From a bacterium (GTDB lineage Bacteria; Bdellovibrionota; Bdellovibrionia; Bdellovibrionales; Bdellovibrionaceae), in assembly GCA_019752925.1 (NCBI GenBank), contig JAIELP010000004.1, positions 392,258 through 456,257 on the forward strand: DNA of 64,000 bases, written 5' to 3'. The first letter of the stretch is position 1. Every line of letters starts with the position of its first letter. Under the pieces are notes generated by a model. That model was not told the DNA's origin and did not search any database. It was given only the letters and a program-made list of their open reading frames with translations. The position numbers and the translations under genes were made by a program. This document shows, piece by piece, positions 60,388 to 64,000 of this stretch.

Positions 60388-60515
60388 AAATACTATCACG
60401 TTGAAGATCTACTATGGGGTTAAAGTAAAAACAGGACTTTTGTATTGAAATAGAAAAAGTTCTCATTATGGGACGCTTCTGTTAAGGAATTGTTAAATTT
60501 GTGATAGTATTTTGT
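60385..60515. repeat. perfect 15-bp inverted repeat flanking 101 bp
   Basis: ACAAAATACTATCAC (60385-60399) and GTGATAGTATTTTGT (60501-60515). Confidence 0.85.
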
Positions 60516-60568
60516 AAAATTCATATATAATAAAGACGATATCAATATTGTACGTATATGGAGTTAAA

Positions 60569-60826
60569 TTGCTGTTAAGAATACTTTTAGGTTTAATATT
60601 AAGTATATTGTTATCTGCTTGCGGTGGGCAAAGCGGTGGTTTGGCTCCGTCTAAAGATCAAAATCAACCAACATCACCAATTGCCGATATATCTTATGAA
60701 AGTAATTTTAAATTTGCAGAATCTAAAACCACCGGCAACGGTTGGGAAGTGACATTAGATACAACCGATCCGGTCGAACACGTTGCACTGGGAAATGGCT
60801 GGACAGTAGAGGTCATGCATGAGTAG
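60569..60826 (+). CDS. small putative lipoprotein upstream of fibre gene
   Basis: TTG start with GGAG upstream (ORF track start 60548 is also in frame); MLLRILLGLILSILLSAC lipobox; stop overlaps fibre start. Confidence 0.65.
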   Translation: MLLRILLGLILSILLSACGGQSGGLAPSKDQNQPTSPIADISYESNFKFAESKTTGNGWEVTLDTTDPVEHVALGNGWTVEVMHE

Positions 60827-63800
60827 GTCTTTAATATCATTTTTAATTTTGGTATTCAGCACGGTAACTGCATTTGCAGAAATGGGTGTGCCGATACAGC
60901 TTAAACTTAAATCGCCTTCGGGAACTTATCCGACTGAAGCCGGTCTTTCATTTAAACTTTTAATTTTATCACCGGGTTCAAATTGTATTTTAAGAGAAGA
61001 AAATTTTTCATCTCAGGTTATTAATAACGGCAGCATTTCGCTTGTTTTAGGTAATGGAGCCAGAGGTGTTAATGATCCAGCTTTAAGCCTGAATCAGGTG
61101 TATGACAATTCTAAACCTAAAACAGGTTTGTCGTGTGTAGATGGAAATAATAATATAGTTTCAGTTTCTCAGGTTTATAATCCAGTAGCAGGCGATCAAA
61201 GAACTATACGTGTAACTTCAACCATTTCAGGTGATCCGATTTTAGTTAACTTCACAATGCGTGCTACTCCTTTTGCTATTCAGGCTGAATCCGTTGGCGG
61301 TAAGCCTGCAGCCGATATCATTGTTAACGACGCGGCTTCGCAGATGAACCAAACTAACCTGAATGATCTATTATTGGATGTTGGTCGCTTTAATAATTTA
61401 AGAAATTTAGCGGTGAGTGGTCAGGCTATAACTGCCAACTCAGCAGTGAACTTTACCGGAACTTTAGTTGGCGATGTGAGTGGTACTCAGGGTGCAACTT
61501 CTGTAGATCGCATCAAAGGGGTACCTGTAAGTGCAACGGCACCGTCAAATAATCAGATTTTACAATTTAATGGTGCTCAATATGTTCCTGTAAATTTACC
61601 TCCGGCTCCGGTTACTAGTGTAGCTGGCCGTACTGGTGCAATCGTATTATCCAGTTCAGATATTTCAGGTTTAACATTTGGTACAGCGGCCAACACATTT
61701 GCTCAAGGTAATGACTCCCGCATTACCGGTGCTTTACAAAGTTCATCAGTGTTTTCCGGTGATGTATCCGGAACAGTATCTTCAATTACTGTTAACCGCG
61801 TAGGCGGAAAAACTAGTGCTGAAATTGCTAACTCAGTTAATGATACGCAAGCCGCAACATCGGCCAATACAGTTAGTACAATTGTAAAAAGGGACGGAAG
61901 CGGAAATATTTCGGCTTCTTCAGTTTCAGCCACCAATAATTCAACGCAGAATGTTTATGTGTACGAAGCAACAAATACGAACAGCGTTCGTATTAAAGCT
62001 CCGGGTTCTTTTTCGAATTATACTTTAACATTACCAGTTGATGCTGGGACCAGCGGACAAGTATTACAAACCGATGGTTCTGGAAACTTATCGTGGTTGA
62101 ACCCATCTACCGGGTCAGTAACGGCTGTTTCGGCTTCAGCTCCTTTAGCTTCTTCAGGCGGAACAACTCCTAATATTACAATTGCGCAGGCAAATGCTAC
62201 AGCTTCAGGATATTTGTCATCAGCTGATTGGACTTCTTTCAATAATAAACAAGCTGCTTTAGGATATGTACCCTTAAACGCAGCTAGCAATTTAAGTGAT
62301 GTGGCTTCTGCAGCAACAGCTAGAACTAATCTGGGTTTAGGCGGTGCTGCTGTATTAAATGTTGGAACTTCTGCTGGCACAGTGGCGGCCGGTGATGATG
62401 TACGTATTACCGGTGCATTACAAAGTTCAGCGTTTAATGCTTATGTAGCTTCTGCAAGTTGTACATCAACTCAATCAATGTACTGGAACAGTGTTAGCAG
62501 TCAATTTGAATGTCAGTCTATAAACTTCCCTGCAGATGCAGTTACCAGTGTGGCGGGTCGTACGGGTGCGGTAGTATTATCGAGTTCAGACATTTCTGGT
62601 TTAGGAAATTCGGCTTCGCGTAATGTTGGTACTTCAGCCGGCACAGTTGCTGCTGGTGATGACTCACGTATTACGGGAGCACTACAAAGCTCTTCAATTT
62701 TCTCAGGTGATGTTTCCGGAACAGTTTCTTCTATTAATGTAAACAAAATCCGCGGTGTAACTGTTAGTGCAACAGCACCGACTTTAAATCAAGTACTTCA
62801 ATATAATGGTACTCAGTATGTACCATCAACTTTACCTTCAGCGCCTGTTACAACAGTAGCAGGTCGTACGGGTGCAGTTGTATTATCAAGTTCAGACATT
62901 TCTGGTTTAAGTTTCGGTACAGCAGCTAATACATTTGCTCAAGGTAATGATTCTAGAATTGTAAATGCAGTCCAAACATCAAGTGTTCATTCAGGTGATG
63001 TGTCGGGCACGTTAACTACATTAAGCGTTGATCGTATTAAAGGTGTGGCAGTAAGTGCAACAGCTCCGACATTAAATCAAGTATTACAATACGATGGTTC
63101 GCAATACGTTCCAGTAGCTATTCCATCAGCACCGGTAACTACTGTAGCCGGTCGTACAGGAGCAATAGTATTAACAAGCTCAGATATTTCTGGGTTAGGT
63201 GCCGCAGCAGCTTTAAACCTAGGAACTTCAGCCGGAACAGTAGCAGCTGGTGATGACTCAAGAATCACAGGCGCATTACAAAGCTCTGTATTTAATGGAT
63301 ATGTTGCCTCTGCAAGTTGTACCTCAGGTCAGTCAATGTACTGGAACAGCGTAAGCAGTCAGTTTGATTGTCAGGCTATTAACTTCCCAGCTGATGCAGT
63401 AACCTCTGTTGCTGGACGTACCGGCGCGGTGGTCTTAACAAGCTCGGATATTTCGGGTTTAGGAAACTCTGCTTCGCTTAATGTGGGAACAACTGCAGGC
63501 ACGGTAGCGGCCGGTGACGATTCACGAATTACTGGAGCATTACAAGCTTCGTCAGTATTCTCAGGCGACGTATCAGGAACTTCAACAACAGTTGCAGTTA
63601 ACAGAATACGTGGCATAGCAGTAAGTGCAACGACACCGACATTAAATCAAGTACTTCAATATAATGGTACTCAGTATGTACCAGCTAATTTACCTGCAGA
63701 CGCAGTAACAACAGTAGCAGGTCGTACAGGTGCGGTGGTATTATCGAGTTCAGACATTTCTGGTTTAGGAAACTCAGCTTCGCTTAACGTGGGAACATCA

Positions 63801-64000
63801 GCAGGAACAGTTGCTGCTGGAGATGATTCAAGAATTACAGGCGCCTTGCAGAGTTCATCTATTTTCTCTGGAGATGTATCAGGAACTATTTCTTCTATTA
63901 ATGTAAATAAAATCCGCGGTGTTGCAGTAAGTGCAACGACACCGACATTAAATCAAGTACTTCAATATAATGGTACTCAGTATGTACCAGCTAATTTACC
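60819..64000 (+). CDS. phage tail-fibre-like repetitive secreted fibre/adhesin (partial, runs off window)
   Basis: not in ORF track; read by eye from ATG 60819 with no in-frame stop to 64000; signal peptide MSRSLISFLILVFSTVTAFA; repeated VAGRTGAxVLSSSDISGL, GDVSGT, AAGDDSRITGALQSS. Confidence 0.92.
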   Translation, partial: MSRSLISFLILVFSTVTAFAEMGVPIQLKLKSPSGTYPTEAGLSFKLLILSPGSNCILREENFSSQVINNGSISLVLGNGARGVNDPALSLNQVYDNSKPKTGLSCVDGNNNIVSVSQVYNPVAGDQRTIRVTSTISGDPILVNFTMRATPFAIQAESVGGKPAADIIVNDAASQMNQTNLNDLLLDVGRFNNLRNLAVSGQAITANSAVNFTGTLVGDVSGTQGATSVDRIKGVPVSATAPSNNQILQFNGAQYVPVNLPPAPVTSVAGRTGAIVLSSSDISGLTFGTAANTFAQGNDSRITGALQSSSVFSGDVSGTVSSITVNRVGGKTSAEIANSVNDTQAATSANTVSTIVKRDGSGNISASSVSATNNSTQNVYVYEATNTNSVRIKAPGSFSNYTLTLPVDAGTSGQVLQTDGSGNLSWLNPSTGSVTAVSASAPLASSGGTTPNITIAQANATASGYLSSADWTSFNNKQAALGYVPLNAASNLSDVASAATARTNLGLGGAAVLNVGTSAGTVAAGDDVRITGALQSSAFNAYVASASCTSTQSMYWNSVSSQFECQSINFPADAVTSVAGRTGAVVLSSSDISGLGNSASRNVGTSAGTVAAGDDSRITGALQSSSIFSGDVSGTVSSINVNKIRGVTVSATAPTLNQVLQYNGTQYVPSTLPSAPVTTVAGRTGAVVLSSSDISGLSFGTAANTFAQGNDSRIVNAVQTSSVHSGDVSGTLTTLSVDRIKGVAVSATAPTLNQVLQYDGSQYVPVAIPSAPVTTVAGRTGAIVLTSSDISGLGAAAALNLGTSAGTVAAGDDSRITGALQSSVFNGYVASASCTSGQSMYWNSVSSQFDCQAINFPADAVTSVAGRTGAVVLTSSDISGLGNSASLNVGTTAGTVAAGDDSRITGALQASSVFSGDVSGTSTTVAVNRIRGIAVSATTPTLNQVLQYNGTQYVPANLPADAVTTVAGRTGAVVLSSSDISGLGNSASLNVGTSAGTVAAGDDSRITGALQSSSIFSGDVSGTISSINVNKIRGVAVSATTPTLNQVLQYNGTQYVPANL
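61620..64000 (+). repeat. modular in-frame repeats inside fibre gene
   Basis: VAGRTGA codon starts at 61620, 62550, 62856, 63144, 63408, 63714; exact repeat of at least 77 bp at 63618-63694 and 63924-64000. Confidence 0.9.

Noticed and set aside
61703-63616. Antisense ORFs listed at 61703-61936, 62018-62380, 62513-62746, 63077-63268, 63371-63616
   Set aside because: They are mirror readings of the fibre repeats, repeat the same motif among themselves and lack RBS; the sense strand is one continuous ORF.
61620-64000. Repeats as a possible CRISPR array or satellite
   Set aside because: Units are 264-306 bp, in frame and degenerate at codon level, so they are protein repeats.
1-64000. tRNA/rRNA genes, IS elements or integrase genes
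   Set aside because: None recognised by eye; short structured RNAs cannot be excluded without tRNAscan or covariance models.

Overview
The window looks like a chromosomal segment of an AT-rich Bdellovibrio-type delta-proteobacterium (Bdellovibrionota). That placement is an inference from gene content and was not tested by search. Most of it is a dense housekeeping backbone: topoisomerase VI B/A, aconitase, nadC/birA, def-fmt-rpe, dispersed hut genes, a 2-oxoglutarate dehydrogenase operon (sucA, odhB, an SDR, lpd), gpmA, glpK, ychF-pth-rplY-prs-rdgB-rph, uppP and two subtilases. The accessory part is roughly 54.8-64 kb. The strongest item there is a very large ORF absent from the supplied ORF track because it runs off the window. 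It starts with ATG at 60819, is open to 64000 (at least 1060 codons), has a signal peptide, and is followed by phage tail-fibre-like VAGRTGA..SSSDISGL repeats in a B-A-A higher-order pattern. A small lipoprotein ORF overlaps its start. The intergenic region between this fibre operon and a divergent HD-GYP response regulator holds a perfect 15-bp inverted repeat spanning a 101-bp interior, which could be an invertible promoter or a duplicated operator. On the other side of the response regulator is a compact SDR / acyltransferase-like / heme-oxygenase-like-oxidase gene set. It is preceded by an unlisted 48-codon ORF translationally coupled to the SDR and by a perfect 11-bp dyad. Other items of note are an RBS-sequestering hairpin at 26101-26131, a terminator-like hairpin with a G8/C8 loop upstream of an amidase gene, a secreted-protein gene whose only plausible start is ATC, and a Flp-type mini-pilin ORF. 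No rRNA, tRNA, transposase or CRISPR array was recognised.
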